Assembly (NCBI RefSeq): GCF_046524175.1
Contig: NZ_JBEFZF010000004.1
Location: 62,001 to 126,000, forward strand
Direction: 5' to 3'
DNA length: 64,000 nt
Source of the DNA: Spongiivirga sp046524175
Lineage (GTDB): Bacteria; Bacteroidota; Bacteroidia; Flavobacteriales; Flavobacteriaceae
The stretch's first letter is position 1, and the number at the start of each line of letters is the position of its first letter. This document shows, one piece after another, positions 42,438 through 51,443 of the stretch. A program made the position numbers and the translations under genes. Under the pieces are notes generated by a model. The model was not told the origin of the DNA. It was given only the letters and a program-made list of their open reading frames with translations, and made no database searches.

Positions 42438-45400
42438 TTAACGGTTGCCATCCGGCCTCACAGACTCATTTCGTTTTGATTCTTCCGTTTTGATTCGTTG
42501 CAGCTCCGCTTTCGCTTCGGTAACAATGTCTTCGTATTGTGTAAAGTTTTTGATAACACTTTCTAACACATAAGTAGCTTGAAAAGCATCGTCTAGCTTA
42601 TGAAAATTCTTGGCCATGATGATAAGTCCTCTTGCCGCAAACTCTTTACTAGAGGCATAATCTTTTACTAATTTCTGTATGGTTGTATTCGATTGCTCAT
42701 ATGCACCATCTTTATGCTTAAAATAGCCATCATAATACAATGCCTCAGCAGCAAGTTTGCCCATTGCAGTTGTTAAAACATCAGCATAGGCAGATCTTGC
42801 TTTCGATTCATCTCCAGTTTTAATGGCCGATCGTGCAATGATAATCTTAGCATCCGAAGCCAATCGTTTATTAATTTTAGAAGATGAAAGTACTTTTTCG
42901 GCATAAGCTACGGCAGCGCCATAATCTTTAAGCTCATAATTGGCTTTCATTAAATTAGATTGTGCAAAGGAGATGTTTTGTGCATATCCTGCTTCATTTT
43001 CTAATCGTTTTAAGAGTGGTTTTGCTGATTGATAATCAGATTGCTCCAAATAAATCTGTGATAACCTAGCTAAAGACGGCTCTGTAAAATCCGTGGATGC
43101 TCGGTTAACCACATATTGGTAATGAAGTATTGCTTCTCCTTTTCTATCTTGCTCAAACAAGGCTTGTCCTAGCATAAAATTGGCGTTGTATGCATGACTA
43201 CCATTAGGGAAAGAACTTAAGTACGATCGCAAGCTCCTAACGGCTGCTTTCATGTTATTTTCTTGAAACTGTTTTTCAGCAGCCTCGAACGTAGTGTTTT
43301 CTAGTTCAGAATCGGTAATCTCAATAAAATCAAGGCCTTTTACCCAACGGGCATATTCATCTACGGTACCCATATCAACATATACCAAACGTGCGGAAGC
43401 CACCGCGGCATTTGCCTCGGGCGTACCGGGGTAATCTCTTGCTACTGTTTTAAATTTGACAAGTGCATTTTGGTTGTCATTGGTGTTGTAGTATACCAAC
43501 CCTTGTTTTAATAATGCTTTTGAAGCATAGCTGCTGCCTTTGTATTGGCTGATCAATCGGTTGTAGGCTTCGATTCCTCTTTGATTTTGTTTTTGCGCGA
43601 TATAGGTATTGCCTAATTCAAAAAGCGCATCGTCCTTTAGCTTGGACCGCGGTTGTTCATCAATAAAGGTATTGAGCTCTTTGATTTTGCTATCATTCCG
43701 TTTTAAAAAACCATAACTAAGAGCCTTTTGAAAATATGCATAATCCGTATCTGATCCACCTGATTTAATGGCCTGGTTGTATGCCTCAATAGCGGGCCAA
43801 TATTTACTTGATACAAAATTACAATCCCCTAACCGCAAGTAAGCATCAGTCGTTTTGGATTGGTTGTCGCTCCTGCTTTTTACAAAATCATTAAACTGAC
43901 TGGTAGCCTGGGTATAGTTTTTTTGCTTAAAATATGCGTACCCCAAATTATAATGTATGCTTTTGTACTCATTAGTTTGTGAAGCCCCAGCTTGATTCAA
44001 AAATTCCTTAAAACCAATAACGGCGTCAGCATTTCTTTTTAATCTGTAATCGGCTTCCGCTTTCCAGAACAGAGCTCTTGCTGTGTATGCAACATCAATT
44101 TGATTTTTAAGAGATTTTTCAAAATAGTTTACCGCTTCATCATAATTCCCTTCATTAAAAACTTCAATAGCACGATAAAATGCAACCTTCTGATAGGTTG
44201 CTTTGCTATCATAATTATTTCCTTTTTCAATAAGATCTAGCGCGGCTTCATAATTTTTTGAAGTGATGTACGACGAAATTAATAGCTCATTAATCTCTTC
44301 TTTAAACTGACTATTGGGATAGCGCTCTATATATTCATTTAGAACTTCAGGTACGGGCTGATAAGCATTGCCAATTTCATAGCTTAATTTCGCATAGTTT
44401 AGCCAGGCATCTTCCTGAATTTTTGGTTCAAAGTCCATTGCTGAAGCATTCTTGAATGCATTTAATGCCTCTTGTTTTTTACCGCCATTTAAATAACATT
44501 CACCCAAATGATAGTAGGCGTTTTGCGCCACTGCATTTTTACCTCCTACTATTTTATTGAATTGTGAAATGGCGCCATCGTAATCTTGCTGTTTGTAGTA
44601 CGCATAACCTAATTGATAATAATCAACATTATTCCAGCGATTCCTTTTTCCTTTATAGGCTTCTAAATAAGGAATTGCTTCTTTGTACTTACCTAAGTTG
44701 AAATAACTCTCACCAATAATTTTAGAAAGTTCAGACTTTTCTTTTCTGTCTCCTTTTTTAAGTTGTTTTTGTGCTAGGTCAACCGCTTTTTCAAAATTTC
44801 CTAACTTAAAGTTCATATCAGCCTGGTAGTACGATAGCTTTTTGTTGAAACGATCATCACCCGAAACTTCATCAAAATAACTGCTGGCCGTTTGATAGTC
44901 ATCACCTTGATATGCCATAAAACCTTTGTAATATTTGGCCTGACTACCATATTCTTTTGAAGCAATTAATTGATTGAAATATTTTTCTGCCTGTCCATAT
45001 TGTTTGGTGGTAAAGTGGCAATAGCCTGTATTGAAGTTATAACGCTCTTCTTCCTTATTACTTAATTTAGAAGCATCAGTGCGATTATACCATTTTAGCG
45101 CATAGGTGTACTTACCTTGACCAAAGTAGTAATCGGCTACATCTAGAAAAGCAGCATTTCTTTTAATACTTGTCGGATGGTTTTCGACAAAAGCTTCCAT
45201 TAGCTTATCAGCCCCTCGCTGACTAAGCCTAATAGCACAATTGGCGATATAATAGTCGCAGTCGGCTAGTATACTTTGGTCCTTAGTTTGCTTCTTTATC
45301 TTTTTGAAAACAGCTTGCGAAGCTTGATACTGCTTGTTGTTGTAAAGAGTAATTCCTTCGTTATAAGGTTGTAAGTCAAATGTATACACTTTTGACTGTT

Positions 45401-45464
45401 GTGCGGAAGCCGAATAAAGGCCCAATAGTAAGAACAGGCTCCCCAAAAATTTCCTGTATGTCAT
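42438..45464 (-). CDS. Large periplasmic tetratricopeptide-repeat protein
   Basis: This 1008-residue protein has a signal peptide (residues 1-22, ending ASAQ) and TPR repeats over nearly its whole length. Typical units are 'YYQLGYAYYKQQDYDGAISQ', 'LGECYLNGGKKQEALNAFKN' and 'ALFELGNTYIAQKQNQRGIE'. The spacing of Gly/Ala/Tyr positions fits TPR superhelices. It ends with a lysine- and arginine-rich tail. It is likely a periplasmic scaffold. It is the first gene of an operon with the barrel protein, so the two probably act together at the outer membrane. Peptidoglycan or envelope-assembly roles are possible but not shown. Confidence 0.85.
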   Translation of the reverse strand: MTYRKFLGSLFLLLGLYSASAQQSKVYTFDLQPYNEGITLYNNKQYQASQAVFKKIKKQTKDQSILADCDYYIANCAIRLSQRGADKLMEAFVENHPTSIKRNAAFLDVADYYFGQGKYTYALKWYNRTDASKLSNKEEERYNFNTGYCHFTTKQYGQAEKYFNQLIASKEYGSQAKYYKGFMAYQGDDYQTASSYFDEVSGDDRFNKKLSYYQADMNFKLGNFEKAVDLAQKQLKKGDRKEKSELSKIIGESYFNLGKYKEAIPYLEAYKGKRNRWNNVDYYQLGYAYYKQQDYDGAISQFNKIVGGKNAVAQNAYYHLGECYLNGGKKQEALNAFKNASAMDFEPKIQEDAWLNYAKLSYEIGNAYQPVPEVLNEYIERYPNSQFKEEINELLISSYITSKNYEAALDLIEKGNNYDSKATYQKVAFYRAIEVFNEGNYDEAVNYFEKSLKNQIDVAYTARALFWKAEADYRLKRNADAVIGFKEFLNQAGASQTNEYKSIHYNLGYAYFKQKNYTQATSQFNDFVKSRSDNQSKTTDAYLRLGDCNFVSSKYWPAIEAYNQAIKSGGSDTDYAYFQKALSYGFLKRNDSKIKELNTFIDEQPRSKLKDDALFELGNTYIAQKQNQRGIEAYNRLISQYKGSSYASKALLKQGLVYYNTNDNQNALVKFKTVARDYPGTPEANAAVASARLVYVDMGTVDEYARWVKGLDFIEITDSELENTTFEAAEKQFQENNMKAAVRSLRSYLSSFPNGSHAYNANFMLGQALFEQDRKGEAILHYQYVVNRASTDFTEPSLARLSQIYLEQSDYQSAKPLLKRLENEAGYAQNISFAQSNLMKANYELKDYGAAVAYAEKVLSSSKINKRLASDAKIIIARSAIKTGDESKARSAYADVLTTAMGKLAAEALYYDGYFKHKDGAYEQSNTTIQKLVKDYASSKEFAARGLIIMAKNFHKLDDAFQATYVLESVIKNFTQYEDIVTEAKAELQRIKTEESKRNESVRPDGNR

Positions 45465-45633
45465 TTACCAAGAATTAAAATTCAATTGTCATGTTTGCGT
45501 TAATAGGATAACGCAGCAAATGGTGGTTAATTATTTTTGTGAATAATTATTGAATACCAAAACCCATTATTTAACAGCTAACGTAAATAAGTTGTTATTT
45601 TTAATCAAGATTAATTAGGAGATTATTTTAAAT

Positions 45634-46317
45634 ATGTCAGAAACTGTTTTAGAATTAAAAGATGCGTCGATTTTTCAAAAAGAGAACTTGGTATTATCTG
45701 ATGTGTCCGTAACTGTAAACAAGGGCGATTTTATTTATTTAATTGGAAAGACAGGTACTGGAAAAAGTAGTTTCATGCGCACATTATATGGCGACCTTCC
45801 TTTGAAAAAAGGAGCGGGACATATTGTTGATTTTGATCTACCTAGTTTAAAAGAAAAAGACATTCCGCACCTACGTAGAAAACTCGGAGTTGTTTTTCAA
45901 GATTTTAAATTACTCAATGATCGAACAGTAAATGCGAACCTAGAGTTTGTTTTAAAAGCAACCAGTTGGAAAGACAAAGAGCAAATGAAAACTAAGATCG
46001 AAGAGGTCCTTGATAAAGTTGGAATGAAAACGAAAGGCTTTAAGTTTCCTTATCAATTATCAGGGGGTGAACAACAACGAGTAGCTATTGCTAGAGCACT
46101 ATTGAATGATCCTGAACTTATTTTGGCTGATGAACCAACGGGAAATCTCGACCCCCAAACCAGTGTTGAGGTTATGGAAGTTCTAATGGAAATCAATAAA
46201 AACGGAAATACCATTTTGATGGCAACACATGACTATGCACTTATCTTAAAATACCCTTCAAAAACACTAAAGTGTGACGGAGCCAAGGTATTTGAAGTTG
46301 TACAGAAAAGTCTTTAA
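45634..46317 (+). CDS. ftsE: Cell-division ABC ATP-binding protein FtsE
   Basis: This 227-residue ATPase has Walker A (GKTGTGKSS), the LSGGEQQRVAIARAL signature, Walker B with ILADEPTGNLDP and the ATHDY H-loop. The N-terminal LGVVFQDFKLLNDRTVNANL is diagnostic for FtsE. With FtsX it forms an inner-membrane complex controlling peptidoglycan hydrolases at the division site. No ftsX is adjacent, so its partner is encoded elsewhere. The gene is followed by glsA after 47 bases. Confidence 0.88.
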   Translation: MSETVLELKDASIFQKENLVLSDVSVTVNKGDFIYLIGKTGTGKSSFMRTLYGDLPLKKGAGHIVDFDLPSLKEKDIPHLRRKLGVVFQDFKLLNDRTVNANLEFVLKATSWKDKEQMKTKIEEVLDKVGMKTKGFKFPYQLSGGEQQRVAIARALLNDPELILADEPTGNLDPQTSVEVMEVLMEINKNGNTILMATHDYALILKYPSKTLKCDGAKVFEVVQKSL

Positions 46318-46364
46318 GATGTCGTTTTACAAACAATGATCTGTTTCTGGAATTCTAAAAAAGT

Positions 46365-47279
46365 ATGGACTACCAAAATATTCTGAATAACATAGAACAG
46401 GAGGTTTTGTCAAAAAATGTTACCGGCAAGGTGGCTGCCTATATACCCGAATTGTCTTGTATTTCAGCTGATAAATTGGGAATGCACTTATACTGTATTA
46501 ATTCCGGCCATTATCAATTTGGAGATAGTAATGAGCGGTTCTCTATTCAAAGTATTTCCAAGGTATTTGCTTTAACCATGGCAATGTTAGTTCATACGGA
46601 TGATTTGTTTAAACGTGTTGATGTTGAACCTTCGGGGGATCCGTTTAATTCACTAATTCAACTAGAGCGGGAACAAGGAATTCCTAGAAATCCTTTTATT
46701 AATGCCGGTGCATTGGTAGTTTCGGATACATTGATGTCTCATTTTGAAAATCCAAAGGAGGAGTTTTTAAAGTTTGTACATACAATTACGCAAAACGATT
46801 CTATTGATATCAACGAGGAGGTGTATTTATCAGAAAAGAAGCATAGCCATCGCAATGCTTCTTTAGTTCATTTAATGAAGTCTTTTGGTAATATAAAAAA
46901 CGATGTTGATCAGGTATTGGATTTTTATGTTTATCAATGCGCAGTAGCCATGTCTTGTAAAGAGTTGGCTACAGCCTTTATGATATATGCCAATGGGGGC
47001 TCTTTATTGAATGGTGAATCTGAGATAATTACCCCTTCAAAGGTTAAACGCATAAATGCCATTATGCAGACCTGCGGATTTTATGACGAGGCTGGAGAGT
47101 TTAGTTTTCGAGTTGGATTGCCTGGTAAAAGTGGTGTTGGTGGCGGGATCGCAGCTATCCATCCAGGACAATATGCAGTAACGGTATGGAGTCCACCGTT
47201 AAATCCAAAAGGAAATTCAGAATTAGGAATGTTATGCCTTGAAAGGCTTACAACACTAACGGGCTTGTCAATTTTTTAA
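46365..47279 (+). CDS. glsA: Glutaminase A
   Basis: This 304-residue enzyme hydrolyses glutamine to glutamate and ammonia. It has the serine-dependent beta-lactamase-like fold with the SISK catalytic tetrad (Ser63 and Lys66). Other family pieces are 'GDSNERFSIQSISKVF', 'RNPFINAGALVVSD', 'MSCKELATAFMIYANGG' and the C-terminal 'GLPGKSGVGGGIAAIHPGQY'. The length matches E. coli YbaS/YneH. No signal peptide, so cytosolic. It is probably transcribed with ftsE or from its own promoter. Confidence 0.96.
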   Translation: MDYQNILNNIEQEVLSKNVTGKVAAYIPELSCISADKLGMHLYCINSGHYQFGDSNERFSIQSISKVFALTMAMLVHTDDLFKRVDVEPSGDPFNSLIQLEREQGIPRNPFINAGALVVSDTLMSHFENPKEEFLKFVHTITQNDSIDINEEVYLSEKKHSHRNASLVHLMKSFGNIKNDVDQVLDFYVYQCAVAMSCKELATAFMIYANGGSLLNGESEIITPSKVKRINAIMQTCGFYDEAGEFSFRVGLPGKSGVGGGIAAIHPGQYAVTVWSPPLNPKGNSELGMLCLERLTTLTGLSIF

Positions 47280-47282
47280 TGC

Positions 47283-47507
47283 TTACTTTCTCTTTAAAAA
47301 CAAATAGTAAAAGTTAATTGCTAGAATAGCTACATTAGTAATAATAACTGGCCAAGAATTTAATAGAAAGCCATAGGCTACAAAAAGTCCGCAACCAATT
47401 GAGTTAACCATTCGTAATTTTCTAATATCTTTCATTAAAAATGAGGCTAAAACTCCAGCTGAAGCCCCATAACCGACCCATTCGGTAAGTGTTGTTAAAT
47501 CTTCCAT
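47283..47507 (-). CDS. Small membrane protein, YgjV-like
   Basis: I start at ATG 47507, which gives a 74-residue product beginning MEDLTTLTEWVGYGAS; an ATG 12 codons upstream at 47543 is possible. It has two to three hydrophobic segments (VGYGASAGVLASFLM, IGCGLFVAYGFLL, VIITNVAILAINFYYLF). The 'KLRMVNSIGCGLFVAYG' motif resembles the inner-membrane YgjV-like family. Databases often label short proteins of this kind 'uroporphyrinogen decarboxylase', which the sequence does not support. It converges with glsA. Confidence 0.7.
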   Translation of the reverse strand: MEDLTTLTEWVGYGASAGVLASFLMKDIRKLRMVNSIGCGLFVAYGFLLNSWPVIITNVAILAINFYYLFLKRK

Positions 47508-47619
47508 AAATAAGGTGCAATGATACGTAACTTTCTGTTGCAATTTCTAATTTGGGATTAAAACTGTAACAATCTTAATACAACGCAGTCTAACATTCAA
47601 AATCAATCAACCTCTCAAC

Positions 47620-49434
47620 ATGAAAAAAAGTATCGTATTAGTAGCCGCTCTATTTTTGGTAAGTGTTCTTTCGGCACAAAAAACAGATAAAAGGCTAGCT
47701 GGTCTAGACAAGCAGCTTAATCAAGTTTTAACCGATTGGAATGCTGCAGGTTTTGCAGTAGCAGTCGTTAAAAAAGATAGAGTACTTTATGCCAAAGGTT
47801 TTGGGTATCGTGATTATGAAAACAAAAAACCTGTTGATGCTAATACCTTATTTGAGATTGGCTCGAGTACAAAAGCATTTACTTCTTCTTTATTAGGAAT
47901 GTTAAGAGAAGAAGGCTCAGTAGATTTTAATGAAAGTCCCCGTAAATATATTCCGTATTTAGCATTTCAAAACGATCAGCTTAATACTGAAGCAACAGTA
48001 AAAGATTTTATGAGCCATCGTTCGGGCTTGCCTAGGCATGATTTTGCTTGGTATATGTTTAATACTGACGATAAGGATAGTTTATTACAACGAATAGAAC
48101 ACCAAGAGCCATTTGCAGGAGTTCGTGAGCGATGGTACTATAATAACTATGGTTTTTTAATTCAAGGTGTAATTACCGAAAAAATTACAGGAAAAAGCTG
48201 GGAAGAAAATATTAAAGAACGCATTTTCGAACCATTAGGAATGTCGCGCTCTAATACCAATATTAGTGGATTAAAAACTGATAATAATGCAGCGTTTGGA
48301 TATGAAGTGAAAGATGATGAGATCGTTAAAATGGATTATTATGATATATCCGGTATGGGGCCTGCTGGAAGTATTGGTAGTAGTGTTAACGACATGGCAA
48401 AATGGGCTATGTTGTGGTTAAATAAGGGTAAAAATGGAGAAAAACAGATACTGCCGGAAGGCTATATTGATGAGGCAATGAGTTCGCATGCGGTGGTAAG
48501 TGCCGGTTTGCCAAGAAAAGAATCTCCAGATATGTTTTTTGCAAACTACGGCTATGGCTGGTTTTTGGCATCGTACAAAGGCCATTATAGAGTAGAGCAT
48601 GGAGGTAATATTGATGGTTTTTCTGCAAGTGTAAGCTTCTTTCCAACTGATGATCTAGGAATTATTGTACTTACCAACCAAAATGGCTCATCTGTACCAA
48701 GTATAGTAAGAAACACCATTGCGGACAGAATGTTAAAAGTTAGAAAAGAAGACTGGAGCAAAAAGCTGAAGGACCAACTTAATAAAGGAAAGGAAGATGG
48801 AGAGGAAGCCGCAGATGATACATCATCTAATAAAGTTGAGGGGACAAAAACATCACATGCATTAGTTGCATATACAGGTAAGTATAATAACCCGGGTTAT
48901 GGTACTTTCGAAGTGAGCGTAAAAAATGACTCGTTGTTTGCGGAATTTCCAACGTTAAAATTTTGGTTAGAGCATTACCACTATGACATTTTTGTTCCGC
49001 ATAGAATGTCTAAAGATGGCAGTATCGACATTGATGAGGACCAAGAGGTAGTTGGCTTAACCATTAGCTTTAAAACAGGCGCTGATGGTGAGATTAGCGG
49101 TTTAGAAGGTGCACTAGAACCTACAATTGATCCAATTACCTTTTCTAGAAAACCGACTTCCGTAGCACTTACTCAAGATGAGGTTCAAGCGTATGTCGGT
49201 GAATATGATCTTTTTGGGCAAACCGTGAAGTTTTATACCAAAGATAGTGAGACCTTATACGCTTTTATTAAAGGACAACCTGAATATGAGTTAATCTACA
49301 CCGGTAATAACGTCTTTGCATTAAAGATCCTTGACGGTTATAAAGTGGCTTTTGATGTAGTGAAGAATGGAAAATTTGATACCGCTACCTTCAAGCAACC
49401 CAATGGGAACTTTAAGGCTCATAGAAAAGAATAA
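47620..49434 (+). CDS. Serine hydrolase of the beta-lactamase / PBP family
   Basis: This 604-residue exported protein has a signal peptide (residues 1-19, ending SAQ). The class C beta-lactamase-like domain has SxxK (Ser82-S-T-Lys85), YxN in WYYNNYGF, and HxG in RVEHGGNIDG in place of KTG. After about residue 370 a linker (KEDGEEAADDTSSNKVEG) leads to C-terminal beta domains resembling DUF3471 (GKYNNPGYGTFEVS, VGEYDLFGQTVKF). Such enzymes act on peptides or esters in the periplasm and need not hydrolyse beta-lactams. The gene ends at a bidirectional terminator. Confidence 0.9.
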   Translation: MKKSIVLVAALFLVSVLSAQKTDKRLAGLDKQLNQVLTDWNAAGFAVAVVKKDRVLYAKGFGYRDYENKKPVDANTLFEIGSSTKAFTSSLLGMLREEGSVDFNESPRKYIPYLAFQNDQLNTEATVKDFMSHRSGLPRHDFAWYMFNTDDKDSLLQRIEHQEPFAGVRERWYYNNYGFLIQGVITEKITGKSWEENIKERIFEPLGMSRSNTNISGLKTDNNAAFGYEVKDDEIVKMDYYDISGMGPAGSIGSSVNDMAKWAMLWLNKGKNGEKQILPEGYIDEAMSSHAVVSAGLPRKESPDMFFANYGYGWFLASYKGHYRVEHGGNIDGFSASVSFFPTDDLGIIVLTNQNGSSVPSIVRNTIADRMLKVRKEDWSKKLKDQLNKGKEDGEEAADDTSSNKVEGTKTSHALVAYTGKYNNPGYGTFEVSVKNDSLFAEFPTLKFWLEHYHYDIFVPHRMSKDGSIDIDEDQEVVGLTISFKTGADGEISGLEGALEPTIDPITFSRKPTSVALTQDEVQAYVGEYDLFGQTVKFYTKDSETLYAFIKGQPEYELIYTGNNVFALKILDGYKVAFDVVKNGKFDTATFKQPNGNFKAHRKE

Positions 49435-49445
49435 ATTTTTATTCT

Positions 49446-49491
49446 AAATGCCAGTTTAAGTGTGTTATTTAGGACATTTAAACTGGCATTT
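49446..49491. terminator. Bidirectional terminator between convergent genes
   Basis: AAATGCCAGTTTAA at 49446-49459 pairs perfectly with its complement at 49478-49491 around an 18-base loop. It has A and T tracts and touches the stop codon of the amidohydrolase gene on the minus strand. Confidence 0.85.
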
Positions 49492-50582
49492 TAATTTGGG
49501 AAAAGACTTTTGTCGATATTTGGAATAACCCTTAATGCATTCTTGTAATAAATCTTTTTTAATACGGTATCCGTTAGGTTCAGACCATACATTTTCCAGA
49601 AAGCATGATATCGTTTGTAATACGGAAAGTATTCATCATTTGATTCTAGTACTCTGAAATAGGTATAATACTCTTCTGGTTTCCAATAATCTTTGCCAAA
49701 CATAACCCTGTCCTGATATTTAGTAAGAAATTTCTTCGCATTTCTAGGTTGCCGTCCAAGCTCAGCAATCACAGCTCCTATTTCGGTATACATATTGGGC
49801 ATTTCGTCCATTAGTTTTCCTAAAGTTGTTAGATCATTCCCAAGCCATCCTAAATGAGCATTAATAAATGTGGTGTTTTTATGTTTTCTAAAAATATCGT
49901 GCTGTTCTGCAATAATAGTTTCCCAAGACCCAGTTACTTTTGCGTCTCTTTTTCTTCTTGATCGTAATTTTAGTTCCAACCAGCGTTCATTTTGGTTATC
50001 ATGCGCATCCCAAAAAGGTTTTGGATCTGCAGAGTGAATTAAAACAGGAATGCCTAGCTCACCACATTTTTCGAATACAGGGGCAATACGGGAGTCATTA
50101 ATTTTTATTCTATTTCCCTTACTATCCTTATTATCCATCGTTTGGCTCTTGTAAATCTTGAGTCCATTCGCACCGGAGTTGACATCGCTTTCTAATTGCG
50201 CAACTGTTTTTTGTGTCCATCCTTCTTCATCGATGCCATTTAAAGATATGTTGGTGAATATGATGAATCGCTTAGGTGCGTTTTCTTTTACATTTTTCAT
50301 AACACCGTTAAAATGCGCATCGTCACCGCGTCCGCGTCCTGATAAATTAACCATTACGGCCATATTAAGTGCATCCATTTCTGCAGTTAAGGCAGCTAAG
50401 TTTTGTTCCGGCATTCGCCATTGATGATTATGAACATCAATAAATGGAAATTTAGCTTTTTTAATAATCGTCTCAGGAGTTTTTAGGGTAGAGGGTGGAT
50501 CGTAATCTTCAAAATCCATTCGTTGAGAAAACATTGGCAGACTTAACAAAAGACTTCCTGCAATCAAGAGTAATTTTTTCAT
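49491..50582 (-). CDS. Exported amidohydrolase (Amidohydrolase_2 family)
   Basis: This 363-residue protein has a signal peptide (residues 1-19, ending MFSQ). The amidohydrolase barrel shows the metal-binding 'FIDVHNHQWRMPEQN', then 'VPVLIHSADPKPFWDAH', 'TTFINAHLGWLGNDL' and 'RVMFGKDYWKPEEYY'. The pattern is that of the Amidohydrolase_2 (ACMS decarboxylase-like) family. The substrate is unknown. Export is unusual for that family but seen in Bacteroidetes. No operon partner is evident; it diverges from the glucokinase gene. Confidence 0.85.
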   Translation of the reverse strand: MKKLLLIAGSLLLSLPMFSQRMDFEDYDPPSTLKTPETIIKKAKFPFIDVHNHQWRMPEQNLAALTAEMDALNMAVMVNLSGRGRGDDAHFNGVMKNVKENAPKRFIIFTNISLNGIDEEGWTQKTVAQLESDVNSGANGLKIYKSQTMDNKDSKGNRIKINDSRIAPVFEKCGELGIPVLIHSADPKPFWDAHDNQNERWLELKLRSRRKRDAKVTGSWETIIAEQHDIFRKHKNTTFINAHLGWLGNDLTTLGKLMDEMPNMYTEIGAVIAELGRQPRNAKKFLTKYQDRVMFGKDYWKPEEYYTYFRVLESNDEYFPYYKRYHAFWKMYGLNLTDTVLKKIYYKNALRVIPNIDKSLFPN

Positions 50583-50708
50583 GATTTAAAATTACTTTTT
50601 TAGGACTTATCTCATTCTTAATAAAATGAAAAAGTTGTTTCAAAAAAGATATTTGGCATTTATAATAATTAATGTGAAATTTGGAGCCTTTAATCTCAAG
50701 CATAGGAA

Positions 50709-51440
50709 ATGGAAGTATTGGGTATTGACGTAGGTGGATCTGGAATAAAGGGAGCCATTGTAAATACAGAAACTGGCCAATTAGTTACAGAAAGACACCG
50801 AATACCAACACCAAAAGGAGCAAAACCTGATGATGTTGCCCAAGAAATTAAAGAAATGCTTGAGCATTTTCAGTGGACGGGTAAAGTAGGTGTGGGTTTC
50901 CCTGCTGTAATCTTAAACGGTGTTGCTAAATCTGCAGGTAACATTCATAAATCATGGATTGATACCAACGTAGTTGAGCTTTTTAAGCAATATACAGGAG
51001 TTGATTGTATTGTTGCTAACGATGCAGATGTAGCTGGCTTAGCAGAAATGAATTTTGGCGCAGGAAAAGGTCAGAAAGGATTGGTGCTTATGATTACTGC
51101 GGGAACTGGATTGGGTTCAGGAGCTTTTTATAATGGTCAATTAATTCCGAATTTTGAGTTAGGTACTTTCCCTTATAAAGATTATAAAAAAGTTGAACAT
51201 TATGCAGCTGATTCTGCCAGAAAAAGGGACAAGCTTTCTTTAAAAGATTGGTCAAAACGCTTGAATAAATTTTTAAAAATTATTGAAAAAATGTTCATGC
51301 CCAACCTAATAATTCTTGGAGGGGGTTCGAGTAAGAAAATGGATCAGTTTAAAGAAAATATTACGGTTAAGACAAAGATAGTACCAGCGGAAATGCTTAA
51401 TAACGCAGGTATTGTTGGTGCCGCTATGTTATGTAAGTAA
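50709..51440 (+). CDS. ppgK: Polyphosphate-type glucokinase (ROK family)
   Basis: This 243-residue ROK kinase phosphorylates glucose. It has the phosphate-1 loop 'VLGIDVGGSGIKGAIVNTET', the sugar-binding 'NDADVAGLAEMNFGAG', and 'LMITAGTGLGSGAFYNGQ'. The absence of the classical ROK zinc-cysteine motif and the 'LGTFPYKDYKKVEHY' segment fit polyphosphate:glucose phosphotransferases. These can use inorganic polyphosphate or ATP. The gene is monocistronic and converges with the MACPF lipoprotein gene with 3 bases between stop codons. Confidence 0.88.
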   Translation: MEVLGIDVGGSGIKGAIVNTETGQLVTERHRIPTPKGAKPDDVAQEIKEMLEHFQWTGKVGVGFPAVILNGVAKSAGNIHKSWIDTNVVELFKQYTGVDCIVANDADVAGLAEMNFGAGKGQKGLVLMITAGTGLGSGAFYNGQLIPNFELGTFPYKDYKKVEHYAADSARKRDKLSLKDWSKRLNKFLKIIEKMFMPNLIILGGGSSKKMDQFKENITVKTKIVPAEMLNNAGIVGAAMLCK

Positions 51441-51443
51441 CAA

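Noticed and set aside
47283..47507. Label 'uroporphyrinogen decarboxylase'
   Set aside because: The product is a membrane protein of about 74 residues with no part of that enzyme's sequence.
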